Source: Rhabdophis nuchalis (Eukaryota; Chordata; Lepidosauria; Squamata; Natricidae). Taken from it: 64,000 nt of DNA. A program made the position numbers and the translations under genes. The notes below the pieces were generated by a model that made no database searches, was not told the DNA's origin, and was given only the letters and a program-made list of their open reading frames with translations. Shown in pieces: positions 45,601 to 57,289 of this stretch. Within the stretch, counting starts at the first letter, position 1; each line of letters opens with the position of its first letter. The stretch spans positions 318,375,919 to 318,439,918 of the forward strand of contig CM077643.1 in the NCBI GenBank assembly GCA_039707465.1, written 5' to 3'.

Positions 45601-46913
45601 ATCTACCCAGGGAGGGGAGGAGGATATTTATGCATATAACTTTGCAGATGTTTTCTCCTTAAGCATAGTCAACAAATGACTTAATAGTCTAGCTTTGGTC
45701 TTCAATAACATTCTAACTAGGTTTCATGCTGTCTTCATAACCAGGCAGATTGGACTGGGAATTTTCATCAAACATAAATCTGGGGAAGGTTGCCATAAAT
45801 GTTATTAAATATTTCAATCAATTGGTCACAAGAAGCACATAATAATAATGATCCTGGGTAACAGCACTGGGATGAAGGTCATGATATTAACACCATCGAC
45901 CAAGGGTGTCCAACCTTTTGATCTTCAACTCCCATGGCTGGCTGGGGAATTCTGGGAACTGAAATTCATACGTTTGAAAGTTGCCAAGGATGAACACTCC
46001 TGCCATAGATTAAGGAAGAAAAGATTGAGGCTCATACTGTTTGAGGAGAACCTTAAACCTGTTTAGTCCTATGCTGTGTTGAGGATACCACTAGTTAACA
46101 TTGTATAAATATTCTGCAGGGTTTTGTTTTGTTTTTGAAAGAAAAAAGACTCCCAGTGGAATTAGATTATGGCGAACCACATAACAAATTATTTGGGGGC
46201 GGGGAAGGAAAGAGTTTCAAAACCACTATCAAAGATCTTTGAAGAATCATTGCACTAAATAAGTCATGTGGGAAACAAAATAAATGCCATGAAGCCTAAT
46301 GCAGCCTCCACAGAAATCTGGAGCATTAAATTTTATATTAACATATAAATTATTCACAAAAATCTGTAACACTTCCTCGTAAGGGTCAGTGATAAATACT
46401 TGATGGAACATAAAAGCCATAGACATGCTTATAAATTAGTAAGTATGTTATGAATGGTATTATAAACCCCTAATAAATTGTAACGGTGTTAAATATTCAT
46501 AACAGCTGTCATAGAGGACATCTGCGTATCAATGTATCTATGATGTATCACAGGCATTGAAAGATAGATTCATACCACAGCACTAATAAGGAAAGTAAGC
46601 AATTGGTTTGGGGGTCTTTCAAGGTTATTTAGAAGAAAGAGAAAGATGTCCACCAATTGGTTAGAATTGTGTACGAAATGATGATGTAGAAATAGCATAT
46701 GACCTAGAAATAGTCTACATATTATGGAACTTCAAAAGCAGGATCTATTATTAGTCCAAATCCTAGATTTATGAGCTTAATTCTGCAAATCCTATTGATT
46801 ATTTGATTGTGTGCTCAGGCAATAGTGGTGATAATTTTCTGTTATTAATTTTATTAACCAGGACTGACAGCAAAGAACTTCTTTTACCACAGTCAGAATC
46901 ATATTTGTGCTGT
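45601..46913. other. Intron stretch without recognised features
   Basis: An old palindromic-hAT trace at 45905-45985 (GGCTGGGGAATTCTGGGA). Nothing else. Confidence 0.45.
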
Positions 46914-46921
46914 GAACATAT

Positions 46922-47136
46922 CAGAGGTGGGTTGCTCCCAGTTCGGCTGAACCAGTCCCTTTTTGGGAAAGGGTGCGGTATATAAATCAAATAAATAATA
47001 AATAATAATAAAATAATAATGGCAGCAGCAGGAGTTCCGTCCACCCACCCGGATGCTTCTGCTCATGCGCAGAAGCATCACGCACATGAGAGGGTGCGCA
47101 TGCATCGATAGTAAAACTGGTAGAAACCCACCATTG
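46922..47136. mobile_element. Non-autonomous hAT MITE (family B) with an L2 tail inside
   Basis: Ends CAGAGGTGGGTTGCTCCC and GAAACCCACCATTG. The 8-bp duplication is GAACATAT/GAACACAT, one mismatch. It contains GCTCATGCGCAGAAGC of family B. The segment 46956-47020 is foreign. Confidence 0.85.
46956..47020 (+). mobile_element. Very short L2 3'-end insertion inside a hAT MITE
   Basis: TCCCTTTTTGGGAAAGGGTG, CGGTATATAAAT, then an (AAT)/(AAAT) tail. It is the last 65 bp of an L2 with nothing upstream, as at 6941-7016. Confidence 0.75.
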
Positions 47137-47796
47137 GAACACATGCATGTTTAAGTCAGTTGATACACCACTCTCAAAAGTCATCAGTGCTTATGTGATT
47201 CTGTGAATGCTGAAAAATTAACCTCAAATCCATGGCACCTGTGGTCTGGTTCAGAAAGGAAAGAAAGGATGGATGACAACTTCTGATAGAAAATGGTCTA
47301 CGGAAATAGTCAGCAAACTTTTTCTGTAAAGGGCTGAATCCCAACTCTCCATGTGCATGGCTAACAGGTTTGCTGGCCAAGGATGGTGCTGGTCCACCAA
47401 CAAAGAAGCTGCTGATAAGCTACCCACCCCAAGATGTACACCCCCTAGCTCCATAGTAGGTTTATTCCTTTGAAACTATAGTGCAATGGTTTTTTTCCCC
47501 TTTTAATCAGAAACTAGTTAGGAAAAAATAGGCACATTATATTTTAGAAAAGAATGAAATTCACACAGCTAAAATTACCCAATCCTGGCTTCTGTGATTG
47601 GCTAATTTTGGGAAGTGATTAAACCCCTTTTGAAAGAGGGTATTCGATAATTTTCACCCAGTCTGCAACTTCTAGTAAAGGGAAAAGTTTGTTAAGAGGG
47701 AATTTGAAGTTAAAACAATTTCTCATTTTTAGATAGTATAAATCATCTTGTTCTTCTGTGGCAGGCCATTCTAAGCTGGCATTCTTCAAAAACTGG

Positions 47797-47900
<104 letters not shown>

Positions 47901-48349
47901 TTCATACAAACTTAGACTGTTCCTTTAGTTGTGAATATACCAACTCATAGGTATCTGTAACCATCCACAAGGCCAAAATCACAACATATGCATCATCATA
48001 CAAATTATGTACTTGTATGATACCAGTTCCATAACTAATTAAAGCCTTATCAATTATATCATGACATCATAATGCATTTATTGTCACTTCCCCTCCTAAC
48101 CTTCTCCCCTCCCCACTTCCCATGCCCAGACTCCTGCATTTTTGTGGATTTGGGGCATTTCTGATTCTAGGTCAGATACATTTTAATGGAATCTTCCCAC
48201 TTGTATGCTGCTGTAATTTAAGACAATTCCTTGTCTACCTTTTGACTCAGGCAGAAACCATCTTGGTCTGTGAAACTCTCATAAAACACTGAAAGCACCT
48301 AAGGCAGTTTAAGGGGCCCATTATCAAGCGGAATTACTAATTAGAACTG

Positions 48350-48588
48350 GGCAGAACAAGAAGCAATAGGTGGAAACTAATCAAGGAGAGAAGCAACTTA
48401 GAATTGAGGAGAAATTTCCTGACAGTTAGAACAATTAACCAGTGGAACAGTTTGCCTCCAGAAGTTGTGAATGCCCCAACACTGCAGGTCTTCAAGAAGA
48501 TGTTGGATAGCCATTTGTCTGAAATGGTATAGGGTTTCCTGCCTAGGCAGGGGGTTGGACTAGAAGACCTCCAAGGTTCCTTCCAGGT
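48350..48588 (+). mobile_element. CR1 LINE, 3' end
   Basis: GAACAAGAAGCAATAGGTGG, GAGAAATTTCCTGACAG, then TGGTATAGGGTTTCCTGCC and CCAAGGTTCCTTCC. The tail has expanded into the array that follows. Confidence 0.9.
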
Positions 48589-48712
48589 GTGATGTGGTAT
48601 GGTGTGGTATGGTGTGATGTGGTGTGGTATTGTATTGTATTGTATTGTATTGCATTGCATTGCATTGCATTGCATTGTATTGTATTATATTGTATTGTAT
48701 TGTTTCCATTCT
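48589..48712 (+). repeat. Pentanucleotide array grown from the CR1 tail
   Basis: Starts as TGTGATGTGGTATGG and changes to (TATTG)n and (CATTG)n. It replaces the expected CR1 (ATTCT)n tail. The strand shows G and T without C at first, and the unit drifts along the array. Confidence 0.9.
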
Positions 48713-48791
48713 TAAAAGCACCATGCAAAATATTCCAGAGTCCTGCTTGCTTCTTTGAAATTGGATTTGTCATTAATTGCGCCTTCCATTA

Positions 48792-49129
48792 CAGGTAGGC
48801 CTAGACTTATGGCCACAATTCAGCCCAAAATTTATGTTGCTAAGCAAGACATTGTTACGTGAGTTTTGTCCCCTTTCTTGCCACAGTTGTTAAGTGAATC
48901 ACCACAGTTATTAAATGAATAACATGGTTGTTAATGAATCTGGCTTCCCCACTTACTTTGCTTGTCAGAGGGTCACAAGTGATAATTACATGACACTGCA
49001 ACTATAATAAATACCTGCCAATTGCCAGGTAATAGTCATAAATGTGAAAAATGATCATACGTCACTTTTTTCAGCGACATTGTAACCTTGAACGTTACTA
49101 AATGAATGTTTATAAATAAGGACTACCTG
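48792..49129 (+). mobile_element. Tigger/mariner-type MITE, full length
   Basis: Ends CAGGTAGGCCTAGACTTATG and ATAAGGACTACCTG are inverted, after TA on the left (CA on the right). The interior is shared with 44449-44812. 338 bp, no transposase. Confidence 0.82.
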
Positions 49130-49811
49130 CATTGTTATAGAGGAGGATGAAAATGCAAAAGGCTAGCAAATGTATTCTTCCACATAAACAAACAAAAACA
49201 AACAAACGACCGTAGTGGTCTTCTATTACCTTTCCATCACAAACAATCTCAGTTAAGAAATGAGATGCAAATTAAATCTTGTCAAATTATGAGAGATTTT
49301 AATCACTGGCAATTTAGTCAAGAATCTCCCGAAGAATTTCAGGCTTGATTCAAAAATACATTGATCTCTTTGGCAAGCGTATAAAAACTGAACGAAATGG
49401 GAAATGGGGCCCTTGTAATTATGAGGTTCCCAGCACTAGCATTGGCTGCAATAAATTACAAAGTCTGCATTCCATTTGCTGAAATAGTCTCAATTTATCA
49501 TTTTATTTTAAAGAGATTCCATTATGCTAATGTCTTACAAAAGCACTTTCTGGTTTTTCTAGAAGGTCAGCAGGGGAGACAAATTATGAGATTTAGAAGT
49601 ATGTCAGAGAGGAGAGCAAAAGTACTAAGTTTTAATAAAGAGTGACATAAACATGGCTACTTTCCACAATTATAGAAAAATACTTTTTGTAGACATACCT
49701 ATAGATATAGCCATATCTCCTATTTTCACTTGTCTTTTGTTAATAATAGAAGCTAGTTCATTAAAATGTGGTTTACTTTTAAAATATCATTTCCCACTAC
49801 ACAAAATGTAA

Positions 49812-49847
<36 letters not shown>

Positions 49848-50284
49848 CACATTGCCCAGATACACACATCTCAAGAATAATAAAATATTATCCCTTGGAA
49901 TGGAAAATAGTTTGTCTCTAAGAGTTGAAAAGAAATATGGCTTCTAAATGTAGCATTTCAACAAATAGAATTTTCCCTAAAAAAGATAAATCTTCTACAT
50001 CTTTCACTGCCACAGGAAGAAATCAGAATCTATTTAAATGCATTTTTATGTAATACGACAATTCCTACAGTGTGGAACAATTCCTCAGTTAAAGTACCAC
50101 AGATAATGCTTATTATAGTTGCTTTGTTAAAAATAGAATTGGAATCGTATTAATAGAGCCATTTTGAATCAAGTGTCGTGCAGGATGCCAAATACATGAC
50201 ATGTTTAAAAATAACAATCTGTTTCTATTAATGCATTAAGGTTTTCAAAAAAACAGTATATAACATAGATATCCTCATGGAAAA
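49130..50284. other. Intron stretch with a (GT)17 microsatellite
   Basis: (GT)n at 49814-49847. Otherwise AT-rich without recognised features. Confidence 0.5.
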
Positions 50285-53115
50285 CAGTATAGGTAGGGGT
50301 GGGGGGTGGGGATTATGGTTAGGGAAGGTCTTGAGCCGAAGGAGACCATGATCTCTCAGACGACCGGGTGTGAGTCCCTATTTGTGAAATAGGGCCTAGG
50401 GAGGCAGTTGGGCGTGTTAGTTGTATACCTGGCTCCCCGCTATGTAACAACAGCCCTGCCCGAGCTCCTGGAGGTGATAGCCGAGGCGGCAGTTGAGACC
50501 CCCAGACTGTTGGTCATAGGGGATTTTAACCTGCCGTCAGTAGGTGAAACCTCTGGAGTAGCTCGGGAGTTCATGGCCTCCATGGCGGCCATGGACCTGA
50601 CCCAGGTAGTTTTAGGCCCCACTCACGAGGGGGGACACAATCTTCATCTCGGGACAGTGGAGTAGTGATCTGGGAATAGGGGATTTAGTCATCTCACCCT
50701 TGTCATGGACAGATCTCGCTCTCCTCCGACTGGAGTTTCCAATCGCCTCACCCCACCGTGGGGAGGTGGAACCTGAGATCCCTAGATGGTTCCGCCCCAG
50801 GCTCCTGATGGACCCGGTAAGGTTCCAGAGGGAGCTTGGGCCAATACCTGTGGACTTGCCCCGCAACTCGACTGAGGACCTAGTGGCCGCATGGCTGAGT
50901 GCGGCCGCGGGGGCCTTGGACCGAGTCGCGCCCTTGCGGTCTCTCTTGCGGCGCCGAATCACCCAGTCTCCTTGGTTTACCGAGGAGCTGAGGGAGATGA
51001 AGCGCCGCAAGAGAAGCCTAGAGAGTAGATGGAGATCCTCTCGCTCCGAAGCCGACCGAACACTAGTGAGAGCCCATATTAGGACTTACTTAGTGGCGAT
51101 AAGGGTGGCCAAACGTGAGTATTGTGCCACCATTATTGCATCCGCAGATAACCGCCCTGCCGCCCTGTTTGGGGTGACCCGCTCCCTCCTTCACCAGAGG
51201 CCGCGGGAAGCCCCTTTGCAGGGACGTGCAGAGGAATTTGGGATATATCTGCAGGATAAAATCACTCGTATTCGGAATGAGTTGCCCTCCATCGAGAGTG
51301 GTCAGGTCAGACTGTCCGAGGCTGCTCTTGAGACACCATCCTGGGAGGAGTTTGACTTTGTGACTACCGAGGATATGGACAGGCTGTCAAAGAGACTTAA
51401 GGCTACCACATGTTTATTGGACCCGTGTCCCTCCTGGCTTGTACTGGCATCCTGGGAGACGACACGAGGCTGGCTCCAGGGCATTGTCAACGCATGTTTG
51501 AGTGAGGGGTCCTTGCCTGCCATCTTGAAATAGGCGGTAGTGAGGCCCCTCCTCAAGAAGCCTTCCCTGGACCCAGCATTATTGGAGAACTATCGTCCGG
51601 TCTCCAACCTTCACTTTTTAGTGAAGGTTGTTGAGAGTGTGGTGGCCCAACAGTTTCCGCGACACCTGGAGGAAATTGATTATCTAGACCCGTGCCAGTC
51701 CGGCTTCCGACCCGGTCACAGCACCGAGACGGCATTGGTTGCATTGGTGGATGATCTCTGGAGGGCGTGGGATAGAGGATATTCCTCTATCCTAATCCTA
51801 TTAGACCTCTCAGCGGCTTTTGATACCATCGACCATGGTATCCTACTGCACCGACTGGGGGGGGGGGGTTGGGGCTGGGAGGTACCGTTTTACAGTGGTT
51901 CTCGTCCTACCTCTCTGGTCGGTCGCAATATGTGTTGACAGGGGGGCAGAGGTCGGCCTCGAGGTCCCTCTTATGCGGGGTCCTCTCGCCCCTCCTATTC
52001 AACACATATATGAAGCCGCTGGGCGAGATCATCCGTGGTTTTGGGGTGGGATATCATCTGTACGCTGATGATACTCAGCTGTACATATCCACCCCAGACC
52101 ACCCCAACGATGCCGCCAGGGTGTTGCCCCGGTGTTTGGAGGCCGTACGGATCTGGATGGGTAGTAACAAACTCAAGCTCAACCCGTCCAAGACTGAGTG
52201 GCTGTGGTTTCCGGCACCCCGGTTCAGCCAGGCAACTCCATCCCTGGCCATTGGGGGCAAAACACTGGCCCCCGTGGAGAGGGCGTGCAATTTGGGTGTC
52301 CTCCTGGATTCCCGGCTGTCCATGGAGGACCATGTGGCAGCCGTGGCCAGGGGGGCATTCCATCAGGTATGCCTGATGCGCCAATTGCGCCCCTTACTTG
52401 ACCGGGCTGCCCTTCGCACAGTCACTCAAGCACTCATGACATCCTGACTTGACTACTGTAATGCTCTCTACATGGGGCTTCCCTTGAGGTGCACTCGAAA
52501 GCTACAGCTAGTCCAGAATGCAGCTGCGCGGGTGATTACGGGAGCCCCTAGATGCTCCCACATAACACCACTCCTGCGCGAGCTGCACTGGCTACCTGTG
52601 GTCTTTCGGGTGCGCTTCAAGGTGTTGACGACCATCTTTAAAGCGCTCCATGGCTCGGGACCTAGTTATATGCGAGACCGCCTCCTGCCCCATACATCCC
52701 TTCATCCGATCCGCTCCCACAGAGAGGGCCTTCTCAGGGTGCCGTTGGCCGGGCAATGCCGGTTGGTGACACCCAGGGGAAGGGCCTTCTCTGTGGCGGG
52801 CCCTACCCTTTGGAACGACCTACCCCCGGAATTACGAACTATCTCTGACCTCCGCCTCTTCCGCCAATGTCTAAAGACATACCTTTTCCATCAAGCCGGC
52901 CTAGCGTAACCTCCGTTGGGACTATTATTAGACAGTTTTAAATTTGGGGATTTTAAAATTGATTTTAGCACAGGGGAAATTTAATAGTTTTTTTAAATTT
53001 TATATTTTGTCTATATTTGTATGTTTTAATTTCCTGTGCGCCGCCCTGGGTCCTTTTTGGAGAAGGGCGGGGTATAAATACGAATAAAATAAAAAATAAA
53101 ATAAAATAAATATAT
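50285..53115 (+). mobile_element. L2-type LINE, 2.8-kb copy, decayed
   Basis: Same extent as the 22510 copy: starts at TAGGGGTGGGGGGTGGGGA, has GDFN (GDFNLPSVGE), [13 protein letters not shown] and YADD, and ends at GCGCCGCCCTGGGTCC...GGCGGGGTATAAAT plus A-rich tail. No TSD was found. It differs from the 22510 copy by scattered substitutions. Confidence 0.92.
50300..52909 (+). pseudogene. L2 ORF2, disrupted by two stops and two frameshifts
   Basis: The frame shifts near 50635-50650, where 11 bp are lost after THEGG. A TAG stands at 51531-51533 (GAG in the other copy). A run of 12 G at 51857-51868 (7 in the other copy) shifts the frame again. A TGA at 52445-52447 (CGA elsewhere) ends the next piece. 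About 15 bp encoding PQGSV are missing near 51980, removing a conserved reverse transcriptase motif while keeping YADD. The end RGRAFSVAGPTLWNDLPPE and AGLA-stop are intact at 52907-52909. Not functional. Confidence 0.9.
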
Positions 53116-53235
53116 AAATTTTAAATTAGGAGATAAAGGCACAGATTTTAAACTATATGAAATGAATGTGCATAGTTTAATTTAGATATTTAAATAAATA
53201 TCAAATTTAAAGGTAAATCAATCAGAATACAGGAC

Positions 53236-53462
53236 ATTTTTTTAATGTCTTCAAGTCAATCTTGACTCCTGACAATCAAGTCACAGGACCAGTCACTGCA
53301 GTTTTCTTGGCAGCATTTCAGAAGTGGCCTTGCCTTCTTCTTAGGGTTATGAAAGAGTGACTGAATTAAGGTTCCCCGACATGCCTAATGTGGGCCTAGA
53401 ACTCAGAGTTTTCTAATTTCCAACCTGGTGACTTAACCACTGCACAAAACTGGCTCTGTATG
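53236..53462 (-). mobile_element. tRNA-derived SINE, worn
   Basis: Minus-strand head: GTGCAGTGGTTAAGTCACC, then CTGAGTTCTAGGCCC (B-box-like). Body: AGGCAAGGCCACTTCTG and GCCAAGAAAACTGCAGTGAC, ending near GTCAAGATTGACTTGAAGAC. Different body from the Sauria SINE. Confidence 0.7.
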
Positions 53463-55579
53463 GAGGAGAAATTAAATAGATTCAGCTATGAAAAGAACTA
53501 TGTAAAAGCATATGCTTCTTCATGTGTCGCCTTGTTTTGAAGAGCACAAAGTATCATTAATGAATGAAGAACATTTAAAACTGATAAACTCTGAGCATGA
53601 GATGATTATTTCTGCTTAGAATGGACAACCTTAATTCTTCACCTCAAATCTCGGTCTCTCTCTGTGTCTATCTCTGTCTCTCTCTTCCCCTCGCGTGTGC
53701 ATGCACGCACGCACGTACACACACACACACAAATGCATATGAATCATATCCTCTCTCTTTGCCATGGCCAGCTTGACTAGGCTTTATTCTTCTCAGTTCT
53801 AATGTTATTTTATTAGCTGAATCTTCTAATCTTTCCTGAAGAAGAAACAAAAAAAAAATCCCCAAAGATTATGTTCTTATACTTACAGGCAGTAAGTTTA
53901 ATCTGTTCTGTATTGAACAAATTAATCTTTTTATTCAGAGATCAAATGATCTTTCGCTGATGGAAAAAACTGCAATTTATCAACCTGTATCATATTAATG
54001 TAAAGGAAAAAAATGCACATACTATATTTCTATTTCTCGTGGCCACCATCTTGGAGAAAAACAACATGTGATTTATGAAAAAAAAATGCTTAACACTACA
54101 CCTACAGCTGGATAAAACTTCAAAAAATGACCCTATGTAATATGAGTACTGAAGAAAATTCACTTAGTTCCTGAAATGATTATTTCAGACCAATGAGCTT
54201 GGATGAACACTGATTTAATTGCAATCTAGCATGTTCTTTTAATCCATCAAATGTTGCTTAATCCATGAAAGATTAGTACAAACAAGCAAGTTCTTCATTT
54301 GAAATGTTTGTTCTAACATTAAAAAAATAACTCTCTCTGTACTGATCTTAAGGATTTATTATGATACCAGAGGATAAATTCCTAGGCATTCTGTTTTTAA
54401 TGAAGGAAGATGAAAACAGTCCCACAGAGCAGCAAGTGTGCTATTGGTATATATGATTCATTTCTTGAGCATTTACAGCTGCTCCCACTGCACTATATCA
54501 CAATAGAAGTGCATGCTTTACCGGAGGCCCTTTAGATGGGTCAGTGCTCCCATTTTGATGGAGTTCTCAAGAAAAAAAAATCTACTTCCTCTTTCCCCCC
54601 ACTAAAATAAAACCTACAGATTATTTCAGGTCTTGAATATTCCGATCAATGCATATTAAAATCAGTAAGAGGAGATGAGCATCATATTGTTTCTTGACCT
54701 GAAAATAATTTGACAGTGTAAATTTGGACATGTGACAAGCAATAGAGTAATTTGGGTTGCTTCTTTGCCTTAGGCAAAAGAAGTCAGAACAATTTTTTTG
54801 TAGATGCTCAATAACTAAACAAATTTAATTTTGTAAGAATCTTTCTTCTTGTAATTCTAGGAAGATACTGTCAAGAGTGCTCTCTATCTAGCTCAAAGAA
54901 CTCAGCTGTACTCAGTTCCAATTTGAAGTTCCGATTATATGCTACATGTAATTTGAAAAAAAAAATCATCAGACATTGCTAATAACTTATTCATGTTAAG
55001 AAATGAGTACATATCTGCAGTTCTGATATGACTAAGAATAACTCCTACTTAATAGATACACTTAATATTATATTTAGAATCATAAATAACCAGCTGGATG
55101 AGAGTTAAAATAGGTGTGGAAGCATTTGTTCATGTTCATTTCTCCTAATGTTTGTATCTAATATTTTCAATTATGTTCTTCCCCTGATGTATAAATTGAG
55201 CAACTCAGTTTGGAAACAGCAGCCAAACGTTACATGCAGCTCTTGTTTGAACAAGTTGCTCACTAAGACCTATAAGCAACACTGCAATGAGGTTGCAAAT
55301 ACTGAGCAGTGCTATTTGGACACTTAAAAGAATCTCAGTCCAGATATTGCTTTAAATAACACTGTTCTTCTTCTTCTGGGTTGAGTGATATAACTCTTGA
55401 GACCTTCTTAAGTCCTAATTTCTAAAACTTTGCTTTTTAAGGGCATCTCAAATAAATCAATGAAATGATCCCTATATTTTCCAGATAACAGTGCTTCCCA
55501 AATATCACCTGTGCAGCTATCAAGAAGATTCAGCTAAACCTCTTTTGCTCAGTCTAAAATACTTCCTTCTACTTTCAGA
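53463..55579. other. Intron stretch with mixed simple repeats
   Basis: (TCTC)n/(GTCTC)n and (CACG)n/(AC)n at about 53650-53735. No other feature recognised. Confidence 0.5.
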
Positions 55580-55587
55580 ATTTAGAG

Positions 55588-55677
55588 CAGGGGGTCTCCA
55601 ATCTTTGCAACTTTAAGTCTGAAGGACTTCAGCTCCCAGACTTCTCCAGCCAGCTTTGCAAAGGTTGGAGACCCCTG
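55588..55677. mobile_element. Palindromic hAT MITE (family C, short)
   Basis: 90 bp with ends CAGGGGGTCTCCAATCTTTG and CAAAGGTTGGAGACCCCTG. The exact 8-bp duplication is ATTTAGAG (55580-55587, 55678-55685). It lies 337 bp downstream of PRKN exon 3. Confidence 0.92.
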
Positions 55678-56013
55678 ATTTAGAGGACTTTGAAAATACT
55701 GTGTCTAAATTTTGATAGCTTTCCAGAAAAGATCATATTTCAGCAATAGCAGGACCAAGTCTCAATAATGTCAAAAGGATAACAGATACAATGTTGTCAG
55801 CTAACAAATGTTACATATTTGCATTTCAGCCTCTGCTGCATGGCATTTGTGCGATGATGCCATCAGGCACGTGTCACCATTTTTCCCATCATGGACATGA
55901 AGGCCATGAATTTGCAGCTACACAGAAAGCTTTACAAGAAAGAAAGAAAAATGTGAAAGTGTCTATTTTGAATGGATAAATTCATGTTCTTCAGCTGATC
56001 TTTAATAACGTAC

Positions 56014-56215
56014 CTGATGGAATAGGAATTCTGTTGTCCAAAATCACAGCTAGTCCCAATGAGTCAGAAGGTAAAAGGTTCGTACTAAGATCCACGCGAG
56101 TGAGACTTGTGGGTTCTCTTCCATCGCTTGAGAGGAGGATCCTGGGGTTTTCATTCTCACTCTTCTGCCGATTCTGAATAATATGAACAATACTTTGCTG
56201 GGATAGATCACAGTT
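56014..56215 (-). CDS. PRKN: PRKN (parkin) exon 3, internal coding exon
   Basis: This exon encodes the end of parkin's ubiquitin-like domain and the linker after it. Parkin is a cytosolic RBR E3 ubiquitin ligase activated by PINK1 on damaged mitochondria. The minus-strand translation begins NCDLSQQSIVHIIQ and later reads SLTRVDLSTNLLPSDS and GLAVIL, all closely matching known vertebrate parkin. The acceptor is a pyrimidine-rich run ending CCTCCAG; the donor is CAG|GTACGT. The exon is 202 nt, that is 67 codons plus 1 nt, starting in phase 0 and ending after the first base of a codon, as human exon 3 does (remembered c.172-412, 241 nt). The missing 39 nt fall in the poorly conserved linker between the two conserved blocks. 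The split codon becomes GAA when joined to exon 4. The open frame runs past the acceptor by chance; the homology starts at Asn. Identification is firm. Confidence 0.95.
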
Positions 56216-56410
56216 CTGGAGGCGAGAAAAGTCAAATTCCCATACACGTAAGTTTGAAATCTTCATTATCATCTCATCTAATTTTTTAATACACTTCTCA
56301 AATATACTTAATATGGGAGTGAGTGGCCAATGGTCAGAATGTCTGATGACAGCTCTAAGGGTAATGAATGAAGAAAAAGTGACCAATGTAAATGGCCAAA
56401 CAGGGCATTA

Positions 56411-56570
56411 AATTTGGTTTTAGCGCAGGATAGGATAATTTAATAGTTTTTTAAATTATATTTATTGTATTTTGTATGCTTTTTAAATTTCCTGTGCGCC
56501 GCCCTGGGTCCTCTGTGGAGAAGGGCGGGATATAAATTTAAATAAATAAATAAAAATAAATAAATTACTT
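56411..56570 (+). mobile_element. L2-type LINE, 3' UTR only
   Basis: TTTGGTTTTAGCGCAGGATA through GCGCCGCCCTGGGTCC...GGCGGGATATAAAT and (AAAT)n, almost identical to the end of the 22510 copy, so recent. It lies 195 bp upstream of PRKN exon 3, in opposite orientation to the gene. Confidence 0.9.
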
Positions 56571-57289
56571 CCTCCACCAACAAGTCAAAATATTTGGACA
56601 TTTCTATACCTGAAACAAAAACCATCAAAACCAACAAACTTTAATAAATTGTTTTACATAAAGATGGCAAAGATTGATTCATTAAGCCTTGTGCTTCAAA
56701 AGCATCACTGGAAAGTGAACTGCAACGTTTTATATGGCCCCACTGGGTCACTTTATTAAAAAATTATGTAAGACTACTTTTAATTCCTATTCCTCCTCTT
56801 CCTCCTCCTTGAACCTCAAAATGTAGAGATTATGTTTACCTCTAGGTGAGAGCCAGCACTTTGAATTGGATTTATATGGCAGTCAGTATGGTCATTATAA
56901 GATGGGCGTGATACTAGCACTAATAGTGTTTCCTGACTAGCCATGTGGCCCTATATGAGGAAGAGGGAAATAGGGTGAAGAGGCAGTATAATGTATAATA
57001 ATGCCATTTAAACCATAATATAGGCAAGTAGCACAAAATCTGGACTAAGGGTGAACAGACATAGTCTAGAGAATGGTCAGATAAAAGAGACTCAGAAGGG
57101 ACCTGCCCACCCTAATTTCATAGACTCAAGGAAGCAGCAGGAGATTTGTACTTTCAGATTTAGAAGATTCTGTTAATGTAGCCTTATAATAAAGTGGAAT
57201 TAGCTCATCTAGTTGTCCCAAAGGTCAAACTATCAAAAAACAAGAATGTCCAGTTGCCTCTTGAAAAAGCACCTTTGGGACAACAATTT
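56571..57289. other. Intron stretch without recognised features
   Basis: Contains one half of the short repeat motif (57250-57285) described with the L2 at 57290. Nothing else. Confidence 0.45.

Noticed and set aside
47290..47460. AGTCAGCAAACTTTTTCTGT, similar to an old hAT-Charlie repeat
   Set aside because: Only one end is recognisable; too short for a reliable call.
55791..55985. Possible exon with His-rich peptide (CHHFSHHGHEGHE) after a CATTTCAG
   Set aside because: No matching donor or homology; it lies in PRKN intron 3 on the opposite strand and is short.
56216..56386. Extension of the exon 3 open frame upstream to a Met at 56386
   Set aside because: Parkin homology begins at Asn 56215 right after a strong acceptor; the upstream frame is open by chance.
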